Assembly: GCF_020176695.1 (NCBI RefSeq)
Contig: NZ_JAIWIA010000036.1
Location: forward strand, 96,569 to 160,568
Reading direction: 5' to 3'
From: Massilia sp. MS-15
GTDB lineage: Bacteria; Pseudomonadota; Gammaproteobacteria; Burkholderiales; Burkholderiaceae_D
Length of the DNA stretch: 64,000 nt
Below the pieces are notes generated by a model that was not told the origin of the DNA, searched no databases, and worked only from the letters and a program-made list of their open reading frames with translations. The stretch's first letter is position 1. Every line of letters begins with the position of its first letter. Positions 18,983 to 27,780 of the stretch are shown here, piece by piece. The translations under genes were made by a program, and so were the position numbers.

Positions 18983-20011
18983 TCAGGACAAGGCCCTGGC
19001 CTCGTCCGATGCCGGCCGTGCCTCCTTGCGCGACGGGCCTTGCACCAGCAGGTGCAGCCGACCTTCCAGCACCCGGAATTCGAGCGGCATTGTCATCCTG
19101 CTCACCTCGCCGTCCACCGCGACCTTCATGCGCTTGCGCCCATACACGGCCGGCGTGAGCACCGTCAGGCGCCGGAAGGCGAAGGCCTCGACTTCATCGT
19201 CCTCCCCGAGCCGCCCGCGCAGCCCCTGGATGAGCAGGCGCAACAGGCCAAGCTTGCCCATCGGACGCGGCGCGATGCCGACCAGCTGGCCGTCCTCTAC
19301 CGCCTCGACCAGGCCATCGCGCATGCCGACCTGCTCCAGCTGCAGGCGGTTGTTGCCGACAAACAAGGTAGTCGTGCGCAAGCGGCGCTCCTTGCCGTCG
19401 AGTTCGAGGGTGATGCGCAAGTGCCGGTGCGGCCGCAGCGCGATCTTGACTGCCGAAAAGAAGGCGACCAGCCGGCTGCGTCCATAGTGGCGTTTGTCCA
19501 GCTCGCGCGCTTCAAGCAGTTTCGGATACAGGCCGACGCTGGCGTTGACGAGAAATACCTTGTTGTTGAGCAAGCCGACCTGTACCGGTTGCACCTGGGC
19601 GCGCAGCAGCGCATACACGGCCTCGGCCAGGTCTTCGGGAATGCCGTGGGTACGGCCGAAGTAATTGAAGGTACCTTGCGGCAGGACGCCGAAGGGACAG
19701 CCGGCCAGCACCGCCTGGTGCGCCACCGTGTTGATGGTGCCGTCGCCGCCGGCCGCCACCAGGATGCCCTCCTCGGCCACGGCGCGCGCCGCCAGCGCGC
19801 GCGCCTGCTCTTCCAGCCCGGCCGGATCCTCGACCAGCTCCAGATGGCAGCGCCGTCCGGCCCCATCGAACACCTGCTCGATGGTGGAGCGGCGCAGTTC
19901 GGTCTCGGAGTGGCCCGATCCCGCATTCATGACGATGAAATACGGGGCGTCGGGGCGCGGCGCGGTACTGGGCATCGTGGCTCGTGTTTCGGTGAGTGGA
20001 CCTGCAGGCAT
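18983..20011 (-). CDS. Diacylglycerol/lipid kinase family protein (YegS-like)
   Basis: This is a soluble or peripheral lipid kinase of the DAGK_cat family that phosphorylates diacylglycerol, sphingoid or related lipids with ATP. The nucleotide loop is GGDGTINTVA and the second signature is PQGTFNYFGR. The opening strand FIVMNAGSG matches the family start. The C-terminal beta-sandwich domain runs from about 170 to 320, ending in VDGEVSRM and FRVLEGRLHLLV. A Met at 19975 (twelve codons in) is an alternative start, and no clear ribosome site decides between them. It may be the first gene disturbed by loss of its old upstream context after IS insertion, though the IS lies downstream of its stop. 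Confidence 0.85.
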   Translation of the reverse strand: MPAGPLTETRATMPSTAPRPDAPYFIVMNAGSGHSETELRRSTIEQVFDGAGRRCHLELVEDPAGLEEQARALAARAVAEEGILVAAGGDGTINTVAHQAVLAGCPFGVLPQGTFNYFGRTHGIPEDLAEAVYALLRAQVQPVQVGLLNNKVFLVNASVGLYPKLLEARELDKRHYGRSRLVAFFSAVKIALRPHRHLRITLELDGKERRLRTTTLFVGNNRLQLEQVGMRDGLVEAVEDGQLVGIAPRPMGKLGLLRLLIQGLRGRLGEDDEVEAFAFRRLTVLTPAVYGRKRMKVAVDGEVSRMTMPLEFRVLEGRLHLLVQGPSRKEARPASDEARALS

Positions 20012-20042
20012 CCTACACCCGGCGCCCGCGCGCCACGGTGCG

Positions 20043-20579
20043 CTAGCGCTCCGACAGCGCCATGCGGTACAGGTTCAGGGGCGGCGCGCCCTCGGCCAGC
20101 GTGCGCGTGCCCTCGAAGCGCATGCCGAGCCTGAGCAGCAGCGCGATCGAGGCCGCGTTACCCGGGGTGGTGATGGCGGCCAGCCGCGCGATGCCGAGCG
20201 CGCGCGCATGCGCCACCACGCCCTGCGCCGCCTCGAAGGCATACCCGCGTCCGCGGTAGCGCGGCAGGAAGGCATAGCCGATGTCGACGTCATCGAGCCC
20301 ATCGCGCTTGATCAGGCCCGCCATCCCGACCGGCACCCCACCGTCCTCCCGCAGCTCCACCATATACATCGAATGGCCGAGCGCGCGCTGCATCGCCACC
20401 GGACCGTCCGCGATCGACTTCACGGCCGCTTCCAGCGTACGCACGCCGCGGTCGCCGATATGCGCGATGAAGGCGGGATCGTTCAATACTTCCAGGTAGT
20501 GCGCCGCGTCGCCTGGCGTCAGCAGGCGCAGGCGCAGGCGTTCGGTAAGCAGGATCTCGGCGCCGCGCTGGCCGCTCAT
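20043..20579 (-). CDS. GNAT N-acetyltransferase, RimJ/RimL-like
   Basis: This is a 178-aa acetyl-CoA-dependent acyltransferase. It opens with LTERLRLRLLTPGDAAHYLEVLND, typical of the Acetyltransf_3 group. The acetyl-CoA pyrophosphate loop is PRYRGRGYAFEA (Q/RxxGxG/A form), followed by NAASIALLLRLGMRFEG. It overlaps the preceding acetyltransferase gene by 4 bp (ATGA), so the two are translationally coupled. The substrate (protein N-terminus or small amine) cannot be told from sequence. Confidence 0.87.
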   Translation of the reverse strand: MSGQRGAEILLTERLRLRLLTPGDAAHYLEVLNDPAFIAHIGDRGVRTLEAAVKSIADGPVAMQRALGHSMYMVELREDGGVPVGMAGLIKRDGLDDVDIGYAFLPRYRGRGYAFEAAQGVVAHARALGIARLAAITTPGNAASIALLLRLGMRFEGTRTLAEGAPPLNLYRMALSER

Positions 20580-21103
20580 GCGTCCGCCGTCGGCCAGTGG
20601 TCAGGGTCGCGCAGCAGCTGGTACATCACGTAGGCGTCGACGTAGCCGAGGCGCTTGTGGCGGTAGGCCTTGGGCAGCGTGCCCACGATCGAGAAGCCGA
20701 GTTTCTTCCAGAGCCGGATGGCGCTGCCGTTGGTGCTCACCACATAGTTGAACTGCATCGCCAGGTAGCCGCGCCTGCGCGCCTCTTCCAGGCTATGCGC
20801 GCCGAGCAGGCGCCCGACTCCCGCGCCCTGCGCCGAGGGACTGACCATGTAGGAAGCGTTCGCCACATGGTGGCCACGCCCCACCTGGTTCGGTACCAGG
20901 CGGTACATGCCGAGCAGGCGCTCGCCGCCGCTGGTCGCGACGAAGCTCGCCACGTCGGGTCCGAGCCAGTAGGCATGGCCGGTCTCGCGCGAGGTCGCGC
21001 TGGTGAACGGATAGGTTTCACCGGCGGCGACGTGGGCGCAGAAGATGCTCCACATCGCATCGAAATCGTGCTCGCCGGCGGGGCGGATCTGGACGTCTTT
21101 CAC
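20576..21103 (-). CDS. GNAT N-acetyltransferase (175 aa)
   Basis: This is a GNAT-fold acetyltransferase. The acetyl-CoA loop is SPSAQGAGVGRLLGAHS (QGxGxGxxL), followed by the typical NGSAIRLWKKLGFSIVGTLPKAY helix-strand of phosphinothricin/YhhY-like members. The C-terminal YVDAYVMYQLL strand is also characteristic. It is the first gene of a two-gene overlap with the RimJ-like gene. No substrate is indicated. Confidence 0.87.
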   Translation of the reverse strand: MKDVQIRPAGEHDFDAMWSIFCAHVAAGETYPFTSATSRETGHAYWLGPDVASFVATSGGERLLGMYRLVPNQVGRGHHVANASYMVSPSAQGAGVGRLLGAHSLEEARRRGYLAMQFNYVVSTNGSAIRLWKKLGFSIVGTLPKAYRHKRLGYVDAYVMYQLLRDPDHWPTADA

Positions 21104-21226
21104 GGCTGTCGAAACGCGTTACCGAACTGGAAAGCGTTCTATTCTAGACCAAACCGGGCCTGCTCCACGGCGCGATGGTCGTATCGTGCGGCCGCTGTTG
21201 CGATCTACCCCGCCACCACTTCGGTC

Positions 21227-22501
21227 CTATTGCGGCATCCGGAAATCCGTGCTGGCGGGACGTCCTGGCAGGCGCAGGGTGACCTGGGCCGACGGCGCCT
21301 CGGCCACCACGGCGCCGCGCCGCAGCACCAGGCGGCGTGGCGCGCGCAGGCGGATCGCCTCCACCGTGGAGCCGGCGTCCAGCAGCACCAGGTCGGCCTG
21401 GCATCCGGGCGCCAGGCCGTAGCCTTCCAGGCCGAGGATGCGCGCCGGGGTCTCGGTCACCGCCAGGAAGCATTGGTGCATCGCCTCCACCCCCGTCATC
21501 TGGGCCACGTGCAGGCCCATGTGCGCCACTTCCAGCATGTCGCCGGAACCCATGCCGTACCAGGGATCGAGCACGCAGTCGTGACCGAAGGCCACGTCCA
21601 CGCCCGCCTCCAGCAGTTCCGGCACGCGCGTCATGCCGCGCCGCTTCGGGTAGGTGTCGTGGCGGCCCTGCAGGGTGATGTTGATCAGGGGGTTGGCGAT
21701 GGCGGCGACGCCACTTTCCGCGATCAGGGGCAGCAGCTTGCTGACGTAATAGTTGTCCATCGAATGCATCGAGGTCAGGTGCGAGCCGGCCACCAGGCCC
21801 TGCATGCCGAGGCGCTGGGTGTGGTAGGCCAGGGTCTCGATATGGCGCGACATCGGGTCGTCGGTCTCGTCGCAATGCATGTCCACGCGCCGGTCGTGCT
21901 GCGCCGCGTACTCGCACAGCAGGCGGATCGATTCGGCGCCGTCCGCCGTGGTGCGTTCGAAGTGCGGGATGCCGCCGACCACGTCGACGCCCAAGGCAAT
22001 CGCGCGTTTCAGGTTGCCGAAGGCGCCGGGACTGCGCAGCAGGCCGTCCTGCGGAAAGGCCACCAGCTGCAGGTCGAGGTAGGGCGCGACCTGCTTGCGC
22101 ACTTCCAGCAGCGCTTCCACCGCCAGCAGGCGGTCATCGCAAATATCGACGTGGGTGCGGATCGCCAGCAGGCCGCGCGCCACCGCCCAGTCGCAATAGC
22201 GCAGCGCGCGCTCGATGATCGCCTCCTGGGCCAGCTGGGGCTTGAGCTCCCCCCACAGGCGGATCCCTTCCAGCAGGGTGCCGCTGCGGTTCACCCGCGG
22301 CAGGCCGTAGCTCAGGGTCGAGTCCATGTGGAAATGCGCGTCCACGAAGGGCGGGCTGACCAGGCCACCGTCGGCGTCGATCTCGCGCGCGCCCTGGGCC
22401 GCCAGGCGCTTTTCCACGGCGGCGATGCGCTCGCCGTTGATGCCGATGTCGATGTCCCGGCTGCCATCCGGCAGGGTGGCATTGCGAATCACGAGATCCA
22501 T
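21227..22501 (-). CDS. CodA-like cytosine deaminase family amidohydrolase; possible 5-methylcytosine deaminase
   Basis: This is a 424-aa cytoplasmic metal-dependent deaminase of the cytosine deaminase branch. Metal ligands are His56 and His58 in FVDAHFHMD, His in DMHCDETDD with the catalytic Glu, His in AGSHLTSMHS, and Asp308 in FGHDC. Large blocks match E. coli CodA (QLVAFPQDG, GIPHFERT, NPLINITLQGRHDTYPKRRG). The residue after the metal Asp is Cys309, where E. coli CodA has Asp314. Loss of that Asp was the criterion used to find bacterial 5-methylcytosine deaminases, so the substrate may not be cytosine. ATG 22501 follows AAGGAGGAGC; the frame is open further upstream but without relevance. 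No permease lies next to it. Confidence 0.85.
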   Translation of the reverse strand: MDLVIRNATLPDGSRDIDIGINGERIAAVEKRLAAQGAREIDADGGLVSPPFVDAHFHMDSTLSYGLPRVNRSGTLLEGIRLWGELKPQLAQEAIIERALRYCDWAVARGLLAIRTHVDICDDRLLAVEALLEVRKQVAPYLDLQLVAFPQDGLLRSPGAFGNLKRAIALGVDVVGGIPHFERTTADGAESIRLLCEYAAQHDRRVDMHCDETDDPMSRHIETLAYHTQRLGMQGLVAGSHLTSMHSMDNYYVSKLLPLIAESGVAAIANPLINITLQGRHDTYPKRRGMTRVPELLEAGVDVAFGHDCVLDPWYGMGSGDMLEVAHMGLHVAQMTGVEAMHQCFLAVTETPARILGLEGYGLAPGCQADLVLLDAGSTVEAIRLRAPRRLVLRRGAVVAEAPSAQVTLRLPGRPASTDFRMPQ

Positions 22502-22619
22502 GCGTGCTCCTCCTTGTTGTCCCGATTGTAAGCCTATCAGGGCGGGCCGGACGCCGAAGCGGCCGACCAGGCCCCATGCTGCAATGCAATAATTCATTGC
22601 CATTCCGGCCAACAAGACT

Positions 22620-22648
22620 TTGCAAGCTTGTCCAATCATGGATACACT
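22620..22648 (+). promoter_or_regulatory. Sigma-70 promoter of the phasin gene
   Basis: TTGCAA (22620-22625), 17 bases, then TACACT (22643-22648). Transcription would start near 22655, about 40 nt before the phasin ATG. Confidence 0.6.
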
Positions 22649-22693
22649 AGCCGATATTGCAGTGCGCCATAAATGACCGACAAGGAAACTTCC

Positions 22694-23257
22694 ATGACCC
22701 AGATCCGCGACCAGTTTTCCGCAGTAGGCAAGGCCCAGTTCGAAGCACAACTCGATTTCTTCCAATTTTTCAGCACCCAGGCACTGGAGAGCGCCAGCCG
22801 GCTCGCCGCCCTGCAACTGGCCGCGTCGCGCGAAGCGGCCACGCGTGCGCTCGGCGCCGGTTTCGCCCTGGCCCAGGGCCGCGCGCCGTCGAGCGCCGGC
22901 GTGCAGCCTGCCGACACCGCGGTCGCGCCAGCAGCCGCCCCGGCCCCGCAGTCCGAACCAATGGCCGACGCACCCGCCACTCCTGCATTGACATTGCCAC
23001 CCCAGGCCGAGACCGCACAGGTGGACGCCCAGGTGACCGAACCCCTGATCCTGGCCGAACCGGCTGCGCCTGAAGTCCTGGCCGCCACCCCTACGCCGGT
23101 TCCGGTGGCCGAGCCGAAAGCCATCGCCACGGCCGCCGGCAATGGAGAGGCGCATGCCGCCATGGCCGCGCACCCGGCCGCCGCCCCGCTCGCACCGGCG
23201 CCTGGCGCGGCACCGAAAGCCACGCTCGCGCCGGCCGCACCGAAGCGCAAGAAATAA
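22694..23257 (+). CDS. Phasin family protein with Ala/Pro-rich tail
   Basis: Phasins coat polyhydroxyalkanoate granules and control their size. The first ~65 residues match the phasin helix region (QFSAVGKAQFEAQLDFFQFFSTQALESASRLAALQL). The remaining ~120 residues are a low-complexity Ala/Pro/Thr tail ending in APKRKK, similar to the AlgP/PhaF-like tails that can contact DNA or other granule proteins. ATG 22694 follows AAGGAAAC; an in-frame ATG at 22673 lacks such a site. It stands alone with its own promoter. Confidence 0.82.
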   Translation: MTQIRDQFSAVGKAQFEAQLDFFQFFSTQALESASRLAALQLAASREAATRALGAGFALAQGRAPSSAGVQPADTAVAPAAAPAPQSEPMADAPATPALTLPPQAETAQVDAQVTEPLILAEPAAPEVLAATPTPVPVAEPKAIATAAGNGEAHAAMAAHPAAAPLAPAPGAAPKATLAPAAPKRKK

Positions 23258-23321
23258 GCGTCGCCCGGTGGGCACGTCACGCCAGGCGACGCCTGCGCGG
23301 GATTGGCAAAGCGACTACACT

Positions 23322-23340
23322 AGCGGGCTTCGGCCCGCTT
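23322..23340 (+). terminator. UUCG-loop hairpin after the phasin gene
   Basis: AGCGGGC-TTCG-GCCCGCT is a perfect 7-bp stem with a stable UUCG loop, 65 bp after the phasin stop and 50 bp before the ABC leader. The following TTGGCGTTT is only weakly U-rich, so termination may be partial. Confidence 0.45.
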
Positions 23341-23389
23341 GGCGTTTCCGGACGTGGCAAGCCGGGCCCACACTTTTCAAGGAAACGCC

Positions 23390-23419
23390 ATGTGCCCTCG
23401 CCCAGGTGCGGCCCGATGA
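23390..23419 (+). CDS. Possible 9-codon leader peptide coupled to the ABC exporter
   Basis: ATG 23390 follows AAGGAAA and encodes MCPRPGAAR before TGA at 23417-23419, which overlaps the ATG (23416) of the exporter gene as ATGA. This would couple their translation. Alternatively the same ribosome site serves GTG 23392, in frame with the exporter, which would extend it by eight residues and remove the need for a leader. Confidence 0.3.
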   Translation: MCPRPGAAR

Positions 23420-25167
23420 GCCTCGCACGCCTGATCAGCGGCTTCGTCCGCCGCCACTGGCCTGCCTATGTCTCGTCGGCCTTCATGCTGGCCGGCGTGG
23501 CCGTGTGCACGGTCCTCATTCCACGCAAGGTCGGCGCCCTGATCGACGGCCTGGCCGCCCACCGCCTCGACCAGGACGCGCTGCTGCTCGGACTGGCCCA
23601 GCTGCTCGGCCTGGGCCTGGCCATCTACGTGCTGCGGGTCGGCTGGCGCATCCGCCTGTATTCCGCCGCCTACAACCTCGGCGTCGAGCTGCGCACGCGC
23701 CTGTATGCGCGCCTGGCCAGCCAGGGTCCGGGCTTCTACCAGCGCCAGCGCACCGGCGACCTGATGGCGCTTGCCACCAACGACATCGACGCCATCGAGA
23801 TGGCGGCCGGCGAAGCCATGCTGGCTGGCTTCGACGGCAGCCTGACCCTGGTGATGGTACTGGGGATCATGACGCTCGGAGTCGATCCGCGCCTGGCCGC
23901 CGTGGCCCTGCTGCCCTTCCCCCTGATGGCGTATGCCTTCTGGCGCATCTCGCGCCAGGTCCACACTGCCGAAGCCGACGCGCTGAAGCGCTTCTCGGCC
24001 CTGAACGACCATGTGCAGGAATCGCTCACCGGCGTACGCACCCTGCGCGCGATCGGCCTGGAAGCGCGCAGCAGCGCGCAGTTCAGCGAACTGGCGGGCC
24101 AGGCGGCCGACGCCAGCCTGGCTGCCCAGCGCTGGGAAGCGGCCTACGAACCGGCCGTGGGCCTGACCCTCACCGCCGCCACCGGCCTGACCCTGGGCCT
24201 GGGCGGCTACCTGGTATGGCACGACGAGCTGACGGTGGGCGCGCTCACCAGCTTCTCGATGTACCTGGGCCAGCTGATCTGGCCGATGTTCGCGGCCGGC
24301 TGGGTGCTGTCGCTGATCGAGCGCGGCCGCGCCGGCCTGGCGCGCCTGCAGCCGCTGCTCGACATGCCGCTCACGGTCGAGGACCACGGCACGCTGGAAC
24401 AGGTCGGGCGCGGTCCGCTCGTGCTGGACCGGGTCCGCTTCGCCTACCACGACGCGCAGCAGCCGGCGCTGGACGATGTCTCGCTGCGCATCGAGCCGGG
24501 CCAGACGCTGGGCCTGGTCGGCCCCACCGGCGCCGGCAAGTCGACCCTGCTGCGGGTGCTGCTGCGCCAGGCCACGCCGCAGGCCGGCGCGGTATCCTGG
24601 GCCGGCCAGCCGCTGGACGCCTACCGCCTGGCCGCGCTGCGCGCCGCCATGAGCTGGGTGCCGCAGGAATCCTTCCTGTTCTCGGCCACCATCGCGGAGA
24701 ACATCGCGCTGGCGCGCCCGGGCGCCTCGCGCGCCGAGGTGGAACAGGCGGCCAGGATGGCCTCGATCCACGACGACATCCTGCGTTTCCCGCAGGGCTA
24801 CGACACCCCGGTGGGCGAAAAGGGCATCACCCTGTCGGGAGGCCAGCGCCAGCGTGTGGCGATCGCGCGCGCGCTGCTGGCCGACAGCGCCCTGCTGCTG
24901 CTGGACGACGCGCTGTCGGCGGTGGACACCGGCACCGAGACCCGCATCCTGGAACACCTCGAGGAGCTGCGCCTGGCGCGGCCGGAACGCGCCGCCGTCA
25001 TCGCCAGCCACCGCCTGTCGGCCGTGGCCGGGGCCGACCGCATCGTGGTGCTGCGCGAGGGCTGCATCCTTGAGACCGGCACCCACGACGAACTGCTGGC
25101 GCTGGACGGCTGGTATGCCAGCCAGTGGCGCTACCAACAACTGGAGGCCAGCATTGACGCCGACTGA
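23416..25167 (+). CDS. ABC exporter half-transporter, MdlA-like (permease-ATPase fusion)
   Basis: This is a 583-aa inner-membrane half-transporter with an N-terminal six-helix domain (about 1-310) and a C-terminal ATPase domain. It has Walker A GPTGAGKS, Q-loop WVPQESF, signature LSGGQRQR and Walker B LLLLDDALSAVD. The residue after the Walker B Asp is Asp instead of the catalytic Glu, so this site is degenerate, as in E. coli MdlA. It overlaps the next half-transporter gene by 14 bp, and the two should form a heterodimer with one competent ATP site. GTG 23392 is an alternative start. The substrate is unknown; multidrug or lipid export is usual for the group. Confidence 0.9.
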   Translation: MSLARLISGFVRRHWPAYVSSAFMLAGVAVCTVLIPRKVGALIDGLAAHRLDQDALLLGLAQLLGLGLAIYVLRVGWRIRLYSAAYNLGVELRTRLYARLASQGPGFYQRQRTGDLMALATNDIDAIEMAAGEAMLAGFDGSLTLVMVLGIMTLGVDPRLAAVALLPFPLMAYAFWRISRQVHTAEADALKRFSALNDHVQESLTGVRTLRAIGLEARSSAQFSELAGQAADASLAAQRWEAAYEPAVGLTLTAATGLTLGLGGYLVWHDELTVGALTSFSMYLGQLIWPMFAAGWVLSLIERGRAGLARLQPLLDMPLTVEDHGTLEQVGRGPLVLDRVRFAYHDAQQPALDDVSLRIEPGQTLGLVGPTGAGKSTLLRVLLRQATPQAGAVSWAGQPLDAYRLAALRAAMSWVPQESFLFSATIAENIALARPGASRAEVEQAARMASIHDDILRFPQGYDTPVGEKGITLSGGQRQRVAIARALLADSALLLLDDALSAVDTGTETRILEHLEELRLARPERAAVIASHRLSAVAGADRIVVLREGCILETGTHDELLALDGWYASQWRYQQLEASIDAD

Positions 25168-26947
25168 CGCACACACCGAGACGCAGCAGATGCGGGCCCA
25201 GGCCAGGCAGGCGGCCGGCCTGCTGCGCCGCGCCGCCGCGCCCGACCGGCGCCACCTGGGCTGGGCCACCTTCTGGCTGGCGATCGCCGCCGGGCTGGAA
25301 GTGCTCGGCCCGCTGCTGGGCAAGGCCCTGATCGACGACCACTTCCTGACCCGCCGGCTGGACTGGCCGCGCATGGCGCTGCTGCTCGGCGGCCTGGTCG
25401 TCACCGGCTGGGCCTCGTCCTGGATCCGCTACCTGCAGCTGATCCGGCTGTCGGGCCTGGCGATGCGCTCGGTGCGCCGCCTGCGCGAATGGGTGTACGG
25501 CCACGTGCTGCGCCTGCCGATGGCCTTCTTCGACCGCGCCATCACCGGCCAGCTGGTCAGCCGGGTGACCAACGACACCGAGGCCGTCAAGACCCTCTAC
25601 ATCCAGGTGCTGTTCGTGATGCTCGACTCCAGCATCGTGCTGGTCGGGACCCTGGCCGCGATGGCCTGGCTCGACTGGCGCCTGATGCTGGTGGTGCTGG
25701 CCCTGGTGCCGGCGGTGGTCGGCATCGTCTGGCTCTACCAGCGCCTGTCGGCGCCGGCCGTGACCCGCGCGCGCGCCCTGCGCAGCGACATCAATGGCCA
25801 GATCGCCGAGTCGATCGGCGGCATGAGCGTGCTGCAGGCCAGCAATGCGCAGATGCGTTTCGGCGAGCGCTTCCTGACCACCAACCGCGCCCACTATACG
25901 GCGCGCCTGGCCGAACTGCGCGCCAACGCCCTGCTGCTGCGGCCCGCGCTCGACCTGCTCAACGTGGTGCTGCTCACCATCGTGATCTTCGGCTTCGGCC
26001 AGCGCGAACTGGGCGCGGTGGAAGTCGGGGTGCTGTACGCCTTCATCAGCTACATCGCACGCGTGGTCGAGCCGCTGATCCAGATCACCATGCAGTTCAG
26101 CGGCCTGCAGCAGGCGGTGGTGGCGACCGCGCGCGTGGCCAGCCTGCTCGACGAAAGCGGCGCCGCGGAGCACGCCGCCGGCCGCATCCAGGACGATGCC
26201 GAGTTCGACCCGCGCGCACCGGCGGTGCGGGTGCGCGGCCTGAACTTCGCGTACGTGCCGGGCCAGCGCGTGCTGCACGATCTCTCGCTCGAGATTCCGC
26301 AGGGCGCCTTCTTCGGCATCGTCGGCCATACCGGCAGCGGCAAGTCGACCCTGCTGTCGCTGCTGCTGCGCTACTACACACCGGACGAAGGCAGCATCGA
26401 GATCGCCGGCATGCCGCTGGCCGCGATCGGCAACGAGCGCTTCCGCAACGAAGTGGGCCTGGTGCCGCAGGACCCGTTCATCCTGGCCGCGACGGCGCGC
26501 GAGAACATCGACATGGGACGCGGCCTGCCGCAGGCGGCGATCGAGGCGGCGGCGCGCGCGGCGCACGCGCACGGCTTCATCGCGGCGCTCGAACAGGGCT
26601 ACGACACCCAGCTGGGCGAAGGCGGCTCGCGCCTGTCCGCCGGCCAGAAGCAGCTGCTGGCGATCGCGCGCGCGCTGGCCGGCCAGCCGCGCATCCTGCT
26701 GCTGGACGAAGCCACCTCGCGCATCGACAGCGCCACCGAGCAGATCGTGCAGGAAGCGCTGGAAGAACTGCGCGGCAAGGTCACCATCATCGCGATCGCG
26801 CACCGCCTGTCGACCATCCGCGCGGCCGACCGCATCGTGGTGCTGAACCACGGCCGCCTGGCCGAGGCCGGGTCGCACGAGGAACTAATGCGCATCGAGG
26901 GCGGCCTGTACCAGCGCCTCTACCTGCTGCAGCAGATCGCGCTCTAG
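25154..26947 (+). CDS. ABC exporter half-transporter, MdlB-like (permease-ATPase fusion)
   Basis: This is the partner half-transporter, 597 aa. The six-helix domain covers about 30-330 (PMAFFDRAITGQLVSRVTNDTEAV is the usual cytoplasmic loop). The ATPase domain has Walker A GHTGSGKS, Q-loop LVPQDPF, signature LSAGQKQL, Walker B ILLLDEATSRID with the catalytic Glu, and the H-loop AHRLST. The start was set at TTG 25154 because GGAGG lies 6 bp before it inside the upstream gene; the first ATG in frame is 25190. The overlap argues for coupled synthesis of the heterodimer. Confidence 0.9.
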   Translation: MTPTDAHTETQQMRAQARQAAGLLRRAAAPDRRHLGWATFWLAIAAGLEVLGPLLGKALIDDHFLTRRLDWPRMALLLGGLVVTGWASSWIRYLQLIRLSGLAMRSVRRLREWVYGHVLRLPMAFFDRAITGQLVSRVTNDTEAVKTLYIQVLFVMLDSSIVLVGTLAAMAWLDWRLMLVVLALVPAVVGIVWLYQRLSAPAVTRARALRSDINGQIAESIGGMSVLQASNAQMRFGERFLTTNRAHYTARLAELRANALLLRPALDLLNVVLLTIVIFGFGQRELGAVEVGVLYAFISYIARVVEPLIQITMQFSGLQQAVVATARVASLLDESGAAEHAAGRIQDDAEFDPRAPAVRVRGLNFAYVPGQRVLHDLSLEIPQGAFFGIVGHTGSGKSTLLSLLLRYYTPDEGSIEIAGMPLAAIGNERFRNEVGLVPQDPFILAATARENIDMGRGLPQAAIEAAARAAHAHGFIAALEQGYDTQLGEGGSRLSAGQKQLLAIARALAGQPRILLLDEATSRIDSATEQIVQEALEELRGKVTIIAIAHRLSTIRAADRIVVLNHGRLAEAGSHEELMRIEGGLYQRLYLLQQIAL

Positions 26948-27701
26948 CCTGCCAGGCGCGGCTCCAGTTGAAGCAGCCGGCCGGCACGCCGGCCCCGCTC
27001 ACCAGCCAGGCGCCGTGCCGGTAGAAGTCCCAGCGCCGCTGCGGCGCCACCGCCACCACGACCACGCCCAGCGCACGGTCGCTCCAGACCAGGCGCGCGT
27101 CGAGCGCCGCGTACACCGCGCGCGGCGTGGTGCCGGGGGCAAAAGCGACCGTGGCAAAACCGGTCTGCGCCGGCGGCAGCAGGGCCCAGGCGCCGGCGCC
27201 CGCACTCACGGCCGCCAGCGCCAGCAGCGCGCTCGCACCGGGCAGGCCTGGCCCGCCAGCGCGCTGGCGCAGGCGCCAGCCGAGCAGCAGCGGCGCGATG
27301 CCGAACAGGGCCAGCCACAGCAGGTCCCACAGCAGCGGATCGTCGCTGTCGACCCGGATCCGGTGGATCTGCAGCAGCCAGTGCGAGAGCAGCGTATCGA
27401 CCACGTGCCACAGGCCGAAGCCCACCAGCAGCGCCCCGAGCAGCGGCCAGCCGCGGCTGGCGGCGCCGGCCCGGTGCTGGCGCCACAATCCGGCCAGGCC
27501 GGCCAGCGCGACCAGGTACATCAGCGCATGGAACCAGCCATCCCACAGCACCTGCAGGCGCAGGTCATCGACGCCGGGAACCAGGCTGAGCAAATGGTGC
27601 CATTGCAGGATCTGGTGCAGCAGGATGCCGTCGAAGAAGCCGCCCAGCGCGAAGCCGAGCACGGCGGCCCAGCGAAACCACGGTGTTTTCCACATCGTCA
27701 T
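26787..27701 (-). CDS. DUF2243 membrane protein with antisense-derived C-terminal tail
   Basis: This is a predicted multi-pass inner-membrane protein. The first 250 residues match DUF2243: GFFDGILLHQILQWHHLLS, then WDGWFHALMYL, LLGFGLWHVVDTLLSHW and the closing WDFYRHGAWLVSGAGVPAGCFNWSRA. Conserved His residues in the helices suggest metal or haem contact, but the function is not known. The frame then runs on for about 50 residues of Arg/Gly/Ala-rich sequence antisense to the end of the exporter gene, a 161-bp convergent overlap. A one-base shift would put TAG right after the conserved end, so a lost stop is possible. ATG 27695 is an alternative start. Confidence 0.8.
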   Translation of the reverse strand: MTMWKTPWFRWAAVLGFALGGFFDGILLHQILQWHHLLSLVPGVDDLRLQVLWDGWFHALMYLVALAGLAGLWRQHRAGAASRGWPLLGALLVGFGLWHVVDTLLSHWLLQIHRIRVDSDDPLLWDLLWLALFGIAPLLLGWRLRQRAGGPGLPGASALLALAAVSAGAGAWALLPPAQTGFATVAFAPGTTPRAVYAALDARLVWSDRALGVVVVAVAPQRRWDFYRHGAWLVSGAGVPAGCFNWSRAWQARARSAAAGRGAGTGRPRCALVPRATRPRPGGRGSAPRCGRPRGWSTGGARSR

Positions 27702-27780
27702 CACCTCGGATCGACCCAGCCCCCGGAGAGTATAGCCCGCTGCGCCGGCGCGCCCTGCACGCCACGGCGCGGGCAAGGGG

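Noticed and set aside
23260..23293. Terminator formed by CGTCGCC...GGCGACG after the phasin gene
   Set aside because: The loop is long and no T-run follows; the UUCG hairpin further on is the better candidate.
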